DNA of 64,000 nucleotides from Mucilaginibacter sp. 14171R-50 (GTDB lineage: Bacteria; Bacteroidota; Bacteroidia; Sphingobacteriales; Sphingobacteriaceae): assembly GCF_010093045.1 (NCBI RefSeq), contig NZ_CP048115.1:2914001-2978000 (forward strand). The letters are read 5' to 3'. The position numbers were made by a program, and so were the translations under genes. The notes beneath the pieces were generated by a model. That model was given only the letters and a program-made list of their open reading frames with translations, did no database searches and was not told where the DNA came from. The number at the start of each line of letters is the position of its first letter. Position 1 is the first letter of the stretch. Positions 25,494 to 35,112 of the stretch are shown here, in pieces.

Positions 25494-28400
25494 ATGTGTA
25501 AATCATTTATTCCGCTGGGCGTTTCGCGTCCATATCGTTTCATTTATTTTTTGTCATTTTCTGGACCCGCCGTAAAAGGTTCATTATTTTTATGCTTTAT
25601 GTTTTTTTGCGGCATACAGACCATGGCGCAGAAAGTTGAGGTGACCTCCTCTTATGCAACGCCGGGTGGTGGTAGTGGTGTAGATCCTACTTATACAATA
25701 CGGACCGACCTGATCCCGGCCTCTCCGAACGCCTCCTCGCTTGGAAAATACGGCGAACTGCCGCTGAATCTTTCGACAGGTGCTGCCAGTTTGAATATCC
25801 CGGTCTTTACGGTAACGGGTCATGACCTGAGCCTGCCTATCACCCTGAATTATAACTATACCGGTTTACGGCCTACCGAACAGGTTGGCTTTGTGGGCCT
25901 GGGCTGGACGCTCAATGCGGGTGGGGTGATCACCAGGACGATCAGGGGCAGGAAGGATAACACTGGAGGACCGAATCAGGACTTTGAGGATCAGTATGTG
26001 ATCGATAAGATAAATTCGGTAAGTCAGGATGACGACTTCCTGAACGCCGTTTTTAATGGCACGTATGACGCTGAGCCGGATATTTATAGTTTCAATTTTG
26101 GTAACTATTCGGGCAAGTTCATCAAGTATCGGAACAAGTTTTACTGTTTTCCGTATCAAAAGATCAAGATATCTGGCGGAGATACGGGCTTTACGATCGT
26201 CACGGAAGACGGAACGTCTTATGTTTTCAATGAGATCGAGACGATCAGCCCAAAAGGAACTTTTGGCGTTTACAACATACCTTACGGTACGGCGTCGTCC
26301 TGGTACCTGACCAAGATCACCAATGCCGCGGCTACGGATCATATTTATTTGCAGTATGCAAGTGAAGGCAGTGTGCCCCGCCTCGGTGCATTGAGCCAAA
26401 CCTTTAAAAAATTCTTAAATGCAAATGGCGGTGGCAATGAAAATAATGGTTTAGGTTATCTTGATCAAGATTTGGGCATTACCCGATCCTATCCGACACG
26501 GGCTGATTCCAAGCGCCTTTCCAGCATTACGTCCGAAAAATATACGGTCAATTTTATTGCCGGGCAGATTCGGGGGGATATGCTACAGGAATCAGCAAGT
26601 GTCCGGGCCTTAGACAAGATCAGCATTCAAAATTCGGCGGGGCAAAATGTAAAATTTCTTAGATTGGAACATAACAACACTGCCGGCGGCTCGGTGCTTC
26701 TTTTGGATTCCCTGATGGAATACAAAAGCGTGAGCATGGGGGATGATATCATTCAAATAGACTCTACGCAATCACAGAAATATGTTTTTCAGTATCTTCC
26801 CATTGATCTGACTATCAATAGTTTGATATACAGGCCCGATGCGAATGTCGATCACTACGGGTACTACCGAGGAAGTTCGTTTGTCGGCACGATCATACCA
26901 AACACGCTTTATGCAAACGGCGTTGACCGTTCGCCCAATGAGAACGTAAGGCAAGGCGCTATGTTCATGGTAAAATATCCAACCGGCGGGTATTCTACAT
27001 TCGAGTATGAACCGAACAGGGCATTCGACGGGAATAAATACAAAAATATCCCCCACGCCAAAAACGTCCAGGTTACCCGGGGGGGATCCGGTGATCCAAA
27101 TGCGGTCATTGGAGGTGGTTTCGAAAATTTCACCCTGAATTTTGACCAAACGGTCAATATAACGGTTGTCCGGACGCCAAAAACTGTTAGTGACACCATG
27201 GTCCATCAAACCTATAGCGATTTTGTGATCAACAAAACGGTAGGCGGGGTCCGCACTGTCGTCGCTCAGGACGGCGTGGTGAGCCAATTAGATAATGCCA
27301 ATGCTAACTTTTCGATATTACTCACGGCGGGGGACTACGATATCAATGCCTACTGCGATGATAGAGAAAACGCAATGTCCGTAACTATCAATTATAAAGA
27401 GCAATCAAACATTCCCGAAGACGGCGCGATCGCGGGGGGCATCAGGGTGAAGCGTATTACCAATAACCCGGTCATCGGCGCCCCCGTCACCAAAGAATAC
27501 GTTTATACGAACACCCTCGGTTTTTCTTCGGGGGTATCCATGAACGGTAGTTACGATGTGAAACCATTCAATGAAAGAGGTCATGATGGTCTGAATTCCT
27601 GGGATGTAAATTACCTGATGATCAACTCAACTATTGCTGAAAACTATTACATGGGGGTGCCGCATTACTACACCAGCGTACTCGAATCGGTCTCCAATGG
27701 CACTGAAAGGATCAGCACGCGCACTTCCTTTCATTCTTACAGCGATTACCTGTTGGGGGTCGAACCGGTCTCTACAACGCAATATAAGATGGTCAGCGGC
27801 GCGCTGCTGCCGTTACAGCGAACAGACTACAATTATCAAATAAAGACTGATACAGTATTCCGGGGTTTGAAGCCGATCAAGATCCAGGAAGGGCCGTATA
27901 AGTACGAGCGGCAATTCTATCAATATTTTTCTGCCTGGAAATACCTGGTCTCTGCTAAAACCAGCTACTATACAGCTACTGATACACTGGAAACCATAAC
28001 CTATAATGACAATGATGTAAATGGTACGCGTAATTTGGTGGGCACGTCCGTTAGGGGGTCTGACGGAAAAGAAACGATAACACGCTTTAAATATCCGGAA
28101 AATTACAGCGCTTCAATAGCATCCGGTTTTACCGATAAACATGTGCTGGACCCGGTGCTGGAGAAGCAGGTCTGGACCAAGCGAAGTGCTACAGATTCCG
28201 GCCTGGTAGCCTCTGTGATCACTAAGTATGACAGCGTGTTTTTTAAACCAGCAAAGGTCTATTCGATCACAGCTCCAAATATTGCTGTACTCAATAATGA
28301 AAGCAAGGATGGTACCGGGCGCTATAGTTACTTGCTGAGCGACAGCCGGAATGAGGAACGGATAAATTTCGCATATGATAGCTACGGTAACCTGACGGAC

Positions 28401-29549
28401 CAGCGATTGAAAGGCGGTGTGCCGGTATCCTATAAGTGGGGTTATGCCGCCATTAATTATCTTTATGCGCCACCGACGTCTAATAAGATCCAGGTTATCG
28501 CTGAATGCAAAAATGCGACAAGTGCAGAATTCTTTTATGAGAATTTTGAAGAGATTACTTCAGGCCTGGCGACCGGTGCCCATACGGGCCTGCACGCCGT
28601 TTCTGCTTACACGGCGAACTGGACACCGCCCAATTCCCGCGCTTATTTAATTTCCTATTGGTACAGGACGGGGGGCGTATGGAAATATAAAAAAGACAAC
28701 TATACGGGCGGGTCGTCTTCATACGCCTGTACCGGTGGGGACGCTTATGACGATGTTTGTATCTATCCGGCAGACGCGCAGATCTCTACCTACACGTATG
28801 ATCCGGGACTTGGGGTCAACAGCATAACTGACGCCAGGGGAGAGACCACTACGTTTGAATATGACAGTTTCCACCGCTTAGTGAATGTTCGTGATCGGGA
28901 TCAAAATATCCTGAAGAATACGGAGTACCACTATATCGAACCGGTTTATTGGAACGACGAAAAGCACAGAACGTTCACGCGGGAGTGTGCAGGAACGGGA
29001 ACCTCGGTGGTTTATTCGGTTTCTGCCCATACCTATAAAGCAGTTACGCTTGATATGGCAAACGCACAGGCACAGGCGGATGTCGACGCGAACGGGCAGG
29101 CTTATGCCAACTTAAAGGGCATATGTCAGCAAACGCCCTTTGTGAAAATGGTACGCGAATCCGGGTTTATTGGCGGCCCGGAAGGTCATGCTTATGGCAA
29201 TTATTCGTTCAGTCTTTGGCAGGACCAGGCGGGGACGATTCCTTTGACGGCTAATTTACCGGTGACTATCAAATACCAGTTAACCAGTTCGTCGTCCGGC
29301 GGCACGCAAAACACGACAGTTACGGCTACGGTAACGACGGGAAACAGTGCGGTTTATGTACAGGTAGACGAAAATACTTGTGGTATAATACCCGTGAATT
29401 TAACGTCGCAGCAAAGTAACCAACAATCGGCTAGTTCCGGCGCGACGACGAACACCCTTCCGGGAGGGGGGGGCGATCCGGCGCCTTGTACCAGTACTTA
29501 TGTTACGCTTTTATCAGGTTCGGCCTATTTCCTCGTAACTATAAACTAA
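25494..29549 (+). CDS. Rhs cocoon component A (SpvB-like front, YD repeats, DUF5977-like tail)
   Basis: A 1351-residue exported protein. A long n-region precedes the signal core LFLCFMFFCGIQTMAQ; the ATG at 25494 is my choice, an internal one at 25599 also works. Residues about 60-180 have the SpvB/TcB-type pattern NLSTGAASLNIPVFTV, LNYNYTGLRPTEQ, VGLGWTLNAGGVITRTI. Later parts carry YD-type repeats (TTFEYDSFHRLVNVRDRD). The tail has a DUF5977-like module ending NGQAYANLKGICQ and a final domain unlike the other two A proteins here. Gene B follows after 6 bases. I infer that A and B together form the shell of an Rhs toxin. Confidence 0.8.
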   Translation: MCKSFIPLGVSRPYRFIYFLSFSGPAVKGSLFLCFMFFCGIQTMAQKVEVTSSYATPGGGSGVDPTYTIRTDLIPASPNASSLGKYGELPLNLSTGAASLNIPVFTVTGHDLSLPITLNYNYTGLRPTEQVGFVGLGWTLNAGGVITRTIRGRKDNTGGPNQDFEDQYVIDKINSVSQDDDFLNAVFNGTYDAEPDIYSFNFGNYSGKFIKYRNKFYCFPYQKIKISGGDTGFTIVTEDGTSYVFNEIETISPKGTFGVYNIPYGTASSWYLTKITNAAATDHIYLQYASEGSVPRLGALSQTFKKFLNANGGGNENNGLGYLDQDLGITRSYPTRADSKRLSSITSEKYTVNFIAGQIRGDMLQESASVRALDKISIQNSAGQNVKFLRLEHNNTAGGSVLLLDSLMEYKSVSMGDDIIQIDSTQSQKYVFQYLPIDLTINSLIYRPDANVDHYGYYRGSSFVGTIIPNTLYANGVDRSPNENVRQGAMFMVKYPTGGYSTFEYEPNRAFDGNKYKNIPHAKNVQVTRGGSGDPNAVIGGGFENFTLNFDQTVNITVVRTPKTVSDTMVHQTYSDFVINKTVGGVRTVVAQDGVVSQLDNANANFSILLTAGDYDINAYCDDRENAMSVTINYKEQSNIPEDGAIAGGIRVKRITNNPVIGAPVTKEYVYTNTLGFSSGVSMNGSYDVKPFNERGHDGLNSWDVNYLMINSTIAENYYMGVPHYYTSVLESVSNGTERISTRTSFHSYSDYLLGVEPVSTTQYKMVSGALLPLQRTDYNYQIKTDTVFRGLKPIKIQEGPYKYERQFYQYFSAWKYLVSAKTSYYTATDTLETITYNDNDVNGTRNLVGTSVRGSDGKETITRFKYPENYSASIASGFTDKHVLDPVLEKQVWTKRSATDSGLVASVITKYDSVFFKPAKVYSITAPNIAVLNNESKDGTGRYSYLLSDSRNEERINFAYDSYGNLTDQRLKGGVPVSYKWGYAAINYLYAPPTSNKIQVIAECKNATSAEFFYENFEEITSGLATGAHTGLHAVSAYTANWTPPNSRAYLISYWYRTGGVWKYKKDNYTGGSSSYACTGGDAYDDVCIYPADAQISTYTYDPGLGVNSITDARGETTTFEYDSFHRLVNVRDRDQNILKNTEYHYIEPVYWNDEKHRTFTRECAGTGTSVVYSVSAHTYKAVTLDMANAQAQADVDANGQAYANLKGICQQTPFVKMVRESGFIGGPEGHAYGNYSFSLWQDQAGTIPLTANLPVTIKYQLTSSSSGGTQNTTVTATVTTGNSAVYVQVDENTCGIIPVNLTSQQSNQQSASSGATTNTLPGGGGDPAPCTSTYVTLLSGSAYFLVTIN

Positions 29550-29555
29550 CAGACA

Positions 29556-32500
29556 ATGAAGAACTATATATATAGCCGTTTAAGTATTTCGTTTGCTGCG
29601 ACCCTGTTGTTTTCTATTTCCGCCTTCGGCCAGACCTCGGACCAGAACTATGTCAGGACGCGGGTACCGCGGCGGGAGATCGGTACGGATGGGAAGCTGG
29701 ATTCGCTGACGGGGAACAAGGACAGTGTGATGCGAACGGTCGCGTATTTTGACGGTTTGGGCCGTCCGCTTCAGACGGTTCAGGTCCAGGCGACGAGCAG
29801 TTCGAACGACATTGTTCAGCCATTTGTGTATGACGCTTTTGGCAGGGAAGCGTATAAGTTCCTGCCGTTTGCCTATTCGGGGACAGGCACGGGCGCCTAC
29901 CGGAGCGACGCGCTGGTCAAGCAGGCGGCGTATTATGATCCCACGCCGGGCAACACGAACCCGCAGCAGACCAACGGCGTGGTGCGGACGGCGTACCCGT
30001 ACGCGGTAACGGGCTTTGAGCCCTCGCCGCAGAACCGGGTGGTAGAGCAGGGAGCCGCGGGCGCGTCCTGGCAACTGCCGGGCACGGGGGATGGAGGCAG
30101 CGCCGGCCATACGCTGCGCATGGTTTACAGCACCAATGACCAGTCCGGTTTCAGCACAGCGGTATCGGCTACCAATATGGGGAGCCATAAGGTAGCGCTG
30201 TACACGGCCGCGGTGAATGCGGACGGGAGCCGGACGCTGGCCAGGACGGGGAATACGGCCACCTACAATAGCGGGGAGCTGTACCTGACCATCACGCGGG
30301 ACGAGAACTGGCAGCCGGCGGACGGGTGCCTGGGCACCACGGAAGAATATAAGGATAAAGTGGGGCATGTAGTGCTCAAGCGGACGTATAACAAGATCAA
30401 AAGCGGGGGCAGCTATGTGCTGGAGATGCTCTCGACGTATTATGTGTATGATGATATGGGGCAGCTGGCCTTTGTATTGCCACCGGCCTCGAAGGGGGAT
30501 AATACCACCGTTATCAGCGTAAGCAACCTGGCGGCCTATGTTTACCAGTACCGCTACGATGAACGTGGGCGGCTGATGCAAAAGAAGCTGCCGGCCAAAG
30601 GCTGGGAGTATATGGTGTACAATAAGCTCGACCAGGTGGTGGCCACCCAGGATTCCGTACAGCGGATGAAAGCGCCGCAGGAATGGGTGGTGAGTAAATA
30701 CGATGCGATGGGACGGGTGGTACTGACGGGTATCTACCAGCACCCGGGGAGCGTGTCCGGGGCCGACAACCGCGTTGCCCTGCAGGCATTGGTGAATGCG
30801 CAGGACACCCTTTGGGAAAGACCTGCCGCCGCCGGTAACGGCTACACCAATGCGGCATGGCCTGCCACGCTTGCGGCAACGCTCAGCATCAATTACTACG
30901 ACGGTTACAATAACATACCGGGTCTGCCTGCCCCGTACGACCAGCAAAGCAATACGGCATACAGCCAGCAGACCACCGGGCTGCTGACCGCCGGTAAGGT
31001 CAGCGTACTGGGGAGCACGAATATGCTGTGGACGGTGAACTATTACGATGAGGAAGGCCGTGCCGTACGCAGCTTCAGCCAGCATTACCTGGGCGGAACG
31101 GCAAACGCTTATAATTACGACGATATCACCACGGTATATAACTTTAATGATCAGCCGACATCCGTTACGCGCAGGCATTACCGTAAGAACACGGCCGGCA
31201 CGGCAGCAACGCTTGCCGTTACCGTTTACGACAGCTATACTTACGACCATATGGGCCGTAAGGTACGCAGCTATAACCAGCTGCGTCACGAGGCGCTGAC
31301 GGCGCAGGCGAAGGTGGCTTTGAACCGGTTCTATTATAACGGGATCGGGCAGGTGATCCAAAAAGGGCTGCACTCGCTTACCCCTTACACAGCCTACCTG
31401 CAAAGCGTGTACTACCGCTATAACGAGCGGGGGTGGCTGACCAGCATCAACAACAGTACGCTGAGCGATGACGGCGGGTACACCAACAGCGCCGGCAATG
31501 CCGCTTTCGGGATGGAGATCGCCTACCAGGGCACCAGCACAGGCAGGCCGCAGTACAACGGCAACATCTCGACGGTCAAATGGAAGCAGGGACGCACGGA
31601 CCTGTCGCTTCCGCTGCCCGGACAGCAAAGCTACGATTACGATTACGACCGGCTGAACCGGCTGACGGCGGCGGTATCGACCAGCAGCGCTGCCAAGGAC
31701 GGCTTTTATAACGAAGCGCTCACCTATGACCAGATGGGCAACATCACGGCCCTTGGGCGTAACGAAAAGGTCAGCGGGGTCAAGACGCAGATCGATACAC
31801 TGAGCTATTCCTACAATGGGAACCGGCTGACGCGCGTGGACGATGCCTCGGCCTATAATGGGCTGGCGGGGTTCACGGACGGCGTGCAGGTGGCGAACGA
31901 GTACACCTATGACGGAAATGCCAACATGCGCAAGGACCTGAATAAGGGGATCACCAGCATTAACTACAATATGCTGAACCTGCCGGAAAGCATCACGGTC
32001 AACGGCAATACGGTAACGTATACCTATGACGCGTCAGGCAGAAAGCTCAAGAAGGTGTTTACGGCGGGCAGCAATATCACCACGACGGAATACATCGGCG
32101 GGATCCAGTACACGAACGGGGCGATAGACTTCATCCAGAACGAAGAGGGGCGGGCCAGGTTATCGGGGACGGTGTACAAATATGAGTACGACCTCAAGGA
32201 CCATCTGGGCAACACGCGCACAACGGTGACCTGGGATGCGGCGGACGCTACGCAACTTACGCCAAAGATCCTGCAGCAGAACGACTACTACGCCTTCGGC
32301 TTATCGATAAAATCACTGGAGCCCACGGTGCCTAGCCCAAAAAATCAGTACCTTTACAATGGTAAGGAGTTGCAGGACGAAACCGGCCTGTACGATTATG
32401 GCGCGAGGTTCTATAACCCGGTGATTGGGAGATGGACGACTCCTGACCCGTTGGCGGAGAAATATCAGGCATTATCTCCATATAACTATGTTGCAGATGA

Positions 32501-33095
32501 ACCTATCAAATTTATTGATCCAGACGGTAACGAAATTATTATAGCAACATCGGGAGGAGATTTACATTATAAAAATGGAAATCTTTACAACCAAAACGGT
32601 AAAATTTACAAAGGAAAAAATGAATTTGCGAATAAAACGTTAGCTGTTCTAAACCGGTTAAGTAATTCAAAGGATAGTTATGTAAAAAAAGTGATAGGGT
32701 CTTTAACAACAAGTAAAGAAAAACATTCAATTGAAGATGGATTTATTGGTGGGGTTTCTTCCACAAATTCGACAAATGATGTAGCATCAAACAAGGGGGA
32801 TAGAAGTGACTCTATAATTGAAATTGATTACTCTCAAAAAGGGGAGGATGGTAAAACAGTAAATAGTGACGACCTTGTTGGGCATGAACTTTTTCACGCT
32901 TTTGATATACAAGAAGGAAATATGAAAGGTCAGGTATATGAGAAGCCATCAAATAAAAAAAAGGCTGAAATTGATGCTGTTAATTTTGAGAACCGTATTA
33001 AAAACAGTAGGGGAGACAAAAAGTTGCGAGACTCTTATGGTGGGAAAAAAATTGATAAAAAGAAAATAGAAGATCCAAATAAAAAAAAGGAATGA
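29556..33095 (+). CDS. Rhs cocoon component B with DUF6443 front and zinc-metallopeptidase toxin tip
   Basis: An 1179-residue exported protein with signal peptide RLSISFAATLLFSISAFG. The DUF6443 front contains QNYVRTRVP and VAYFDGLGRPLQTVQ. Many YD repeats follow, then the Rhs core end: KDHLGNTRTT, KNQYLYNGKELQDETGLYDY, YNPVIGRWTTPDPLA and FIDPDG near residue 990. From there GC content drops and a tip of about 190 residues carries GHELFHAFD (H1110-E-x-x-H1114), with a likely third zinc ligand in KAEIDAVNFENR and a basic tail. This fits an M91/zincin-type peptidase toxin. The stop overlaps the next gene as ATGA, coupling toxin and immunity. Confidence 0.88.
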   Translation: MKNYIYSRLSISFAATLLFSISAFGQTSDQNYVRTRVPRREIGTDGKLDSLTGNKDSVMRTVAYFDGLGRPLQTVQVQATSSSNDIVQPFVYDAFGREAYKFLPFAYSGTGTGAYRSDALVKQAAYYDPTPGNTNPQQTNGVVRTAYPYAVTGFEPSPQNRVVEQGAAGASWQLPGTGDGGSAGHTLRMVYSTNDQSGFSTAVSATNMGSHKVALYTAAVNADGSRTLARTGNTATYNSGELYLTITRDENWQPADGCLGTTEEYKDKVGHVVLKRTYNKIKSGGSYVLEMLSTYYVYDDMGQLAFVLPPASKGDNTTVISVSNLAAYVYQYRYDERGRLMQKKLPAKGWEYMVYNKLDQVVATQDSVQRMKAPQEWVVSKYDAMGRVVLTGIYQHPGSVSGADNRVALQALVNAQDTLWERPAAAGNGYTNAAWPATLAATLSINYYDGYNNIPGLPAPYDQQSNTAYSQQTTGLLTAGKVSVLGSTNMLWTVNYYDEEGRAVRSFSQHYLGGTANAYNYDDITTVYNFNDQPTSVTRRHYRKNTAGTAATLAVTVYDSYTYDHMGRKVRSYNQLRHEALTAQAKVALNRFYYNGIGQVIQKGLHSLTPYTAYLQSVYYRYNERGWLTSINNSTLSDDGGYTNSAGNAAFGMEIAYQGTSTGRPQYNGNISTVKWKQGRTDLSLPLPGQQSYDYDYDRLNRLTAAVSTSSAAKDGFYNEALTYDQMGNITALGRNEKVSGVKTQIDTLSYSYNGNRLTRVDDASAYNGLAGFTDGVQVANEYTYDGNANMRKDLNKGITSINYNMLNLPESITVNGNTVTYTYDASGRKLKKVFTAGSNITTTEYIGGIQYTNGAIDFIQNEEGRARLSGTVYKYEYDLKDHLGNTRTTVTWDAADATQLTPKILQQNDYYAFGLSIKSLEPTVPSPKNQYLYNGKELQDETGLYDYGARFYNPVIGRWTTPDPLAEKYQALSPYNYVADEPIKFIDPDGNEIIIATSGGDLHYKNGNLYNQNGKIYKGKNEFANKTLAVLNRLSNSKDSYVKKVIGSLTTSKEKHSIEDGFIGGVSSTNSTNDVASNKGDRSDSIIEIDYSQKGEDGKTVNSDDLVGHELFHAFDIQEGNMKGQVYEKPSNKKKAEIDAVNFENRIKNSRGDKKLRDSYGGKKIDKKKIEDPNKKKE
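31174..32406 (+). repeat. Rhs core repeat, copy 1
   Basis: A direct repeat with 33880-35112 at a constant offset of 2706 bases. There are no indels and only about a dozen substitutions, clustered near the start and end; a long middle stretch appears identical. The repeat begins inside a YD-repeat region and ends at the invariant Rhs core motif, after which the two tips diverge. Confidence 0.9.
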
Positions 33096-33607
33096 GAAAA
33101 ATAATTTTAATATTACTGATTTTTATCTGCTTAAAAAGTTATTCACAAACAATTGACAAGGATTATATTAAAATTTTATCTACTAGATTTAAATATAATG
33201 ATGTATACGTTGTTCTTCAAATACAGAATGGAAAAATGCAAAATGACATTTTGATGACGAATCATTTTTTGCACAACTATTATGAAAAATTAGGAGGAAA
33301 TAAGAAAAAAGGTCCTTATATTTTATTTTTAGAACGTGTTTTTAATAATAGCGAAATAATATACTCTAGTAAATTAAACCCTCAATCGTACACAATAATA
33401 AATTCGCGACTTCCAATTTACCAACTATATGAAAAATATGGTATCAATTATATCATTAAGACTTTTTTAATTAGTGAAAATGGCAAGCTAAAAAATAAGC
33501 CGATGGAAATGAATACTTTGAATACTCTTATTAAAATTTTGTTTAATAACAAGTACCTTATTTTGTTTTCTGATTACTCTGGCAACTATTATTTCGTTAA
33601 ATGCTAA
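33092..33607 (+). CDS. putative exported immunity protein for the metallopeptidase Rhs tip
   Basis: A 171-residue AT-rich gene whose start overlaps the toxin stop (ATGA). The product has a signal peptide, RKIILILLIFICLKSYSQ, so it should act in the periplasm or at a membrane. The mature part is lysine- and asparagine-rich with alternating beta and helical stretches (YKYNDVYVVLQIQNG-like, YGINYIIKTFLISENG). I do not recognise the family. Position right after a toxin tip, translational coupling and matching low GC are the standard signs of a cognate immunity gene. The exported nature suggests that the toxin acts outside the cytoplasm or is held inactive in the periplasm. Confidence 0.7.
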   Translation: MRKIILILLIFICLKSYSQTIDKDYIKILSTRFKYNDVYVVLQIQNGKMQNDILMTNHFLHNYYEKLGGNKKKGPYILFLERVFNNSEIIYSSKLNPQSYTIINSRLPIYQLYEKYGINYIIKTFLISENGKLKNKPMEMNTLNTLIKILFNNKYLILFSDYSGNYYFVKC

Positions 33608-33879
33608 GCCGACTTTTGGGGTTCGTAACTCACCTATTCACCTGATGGTCGATAACCATATTAGGTAGATAAGCCATTACCCCATGCTGGCGCATACCTA
33701 CCGCGAGTTTGTAACTCGTGGTATTGCATCGATACAGTTTGTAACTGGGTTTCTACAAAATGTTCTTTGAAAAATCCTGCGTTAGCGATAGGAGCGGATA
33801 CCGGCCTCGCGGCTAATGCTTCGTGTAGTATGAACGGATAACGCGGGCCGCAGGTAACGCCCAAATGGCTATAAGATTG
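33608..33879. other. cassette junction with small palindrome
   Basis: No gene is visible between the immunity gene and the second Rhs core copy. It contains a CGAGTT/AACTCG inverted repeat (33704-33718) and a second AGTTTGTAACT nearby, resembling REP-type palindromes spread in Bacteroidota. It is the likely recombination or insertion scar that separates the displaced Rhs tip cassette from the first toxin. Confidence 0.4.
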
Positions 33880-35112
33880 GGCATTACCGTAAGAACACGG
33901 CCGGCACGGCAGCAACGCTTGCCGTTACCGTTTACGACAGCTATACTTACGACCATATGGGCCGTAAGGTACGCAGCTATAACCAGCTGCGTCACGAGTC
34001 GCTGACGGCGCAGGCGAAGGTGGTATTGAACCGTTTCTTTTATAATGGTATCGGGCAGGTGATCCAAAAAGGGCTGCACTCGCTTACCCCTTACACAGCC
34101 TACCTGCAAAGCGTGTACTACCGCTATAACGAGCGGGGGTGGCTGACCAGCATCAACAACAGTACGCTGAGCGATGACGGCGGGTACACCAACAGCGCCG
34201 GCAATGCCGCTTTCGGGATGGAGATCGCCTACCAGGGCACCAGCACAGGCAGGCCGCAGTACAACGGCAACATCTCGACGGTCAAATGGAAGCAGGGACG
34301 CACGGACCTGTCGCTTCCGCTGCCCGGACAGCAAAGCTACGATTACGATTACGACCGGCTGAACCGGCTGACGGCGGCGGTATCGACCAGCAGCGCTGCC
34401 AAGGACGGCTTTTATAACGAAGCGCTCACCTATGACCAGATGGGCAACATCACGGCCCTTGGGCGTAACGAAAAGGTCAGCGGGGTCAAGACGCAGATCG
34501 ATACACTGAGCTATTCCTACAATGGGAACCGGCTGACGCGCGTGGACGATGCCTCGGCCTATAATGGGCTGGCGGGGTTCACGGACGGCGTGCAGGTGGC
34601 GAACGAGTACACCTATGACGGAAATGCCAACATGCGCAAGGACCTGAATAAGGGGATCACCAGCATTAACTACAATATGCTGAACCTGCCGGAAAGCATC
34701 ACGGTCAACGGCAATACGGTAACGTATACCTATGACGCGTCAGGCAGAAAGCTCAAGAAGGTGTTTACGGCGGGCAGCAATATCACCACGACGGAATACA
34801 TCGGCGGGATCCAGTACACGAACGGGGCGATAGACTTCATCCAGAACGAAGAGGGGCGGGCCAGGTTATCGGGGACGGTGTACAAATATGAGTACGACCT
34901 CAAGGACCATCTGGGCAACACGCGCACAACGGTGACCTGGGATGCGGCGGACGCTACGCAACTTACGCCCAAGATCCTGCAGCAGAACGACTACTACGCC
35001 TTCGGCTTATCGATAAAATCACTGGAGCCGAATGTACCGAGCCCAAAAAATCAGTACCTTTACAATGGTAAGGAGTTGCAGGACGAAACCGGCCTGTACG
35101 ATTACGGCGCAA
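33880..35112 (+). repeat. Rhs core repeat, copy 2 (displaced cassette)
   Basis: The second copy of the 31174-32406 Rhs core. It starts abruptly after the junction sequence, in the middle of a YD repeat, with an in-frame stop (TAA) just upstream and no signal peptide. This is the structure expected for an orphan Rhs core-extension cassette. Confidence 0.9.

Noticed and set aside
29580..31628. 682-codon open frame on the minus strand
   Set aside because: It is antisense to the GC-rich Rhs B gene and a near copy of it appears antisense to the displaced core. Its sequence has no domain-like pattern, so it is a codon-bias shadow.
33661..33915. 84-codon minus-strand frame in the cassette junction
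   Set aside because: It covers palindromic repeat sequence and part of the duplicated core. Such frames across REP-like repeats are usually artefacts.
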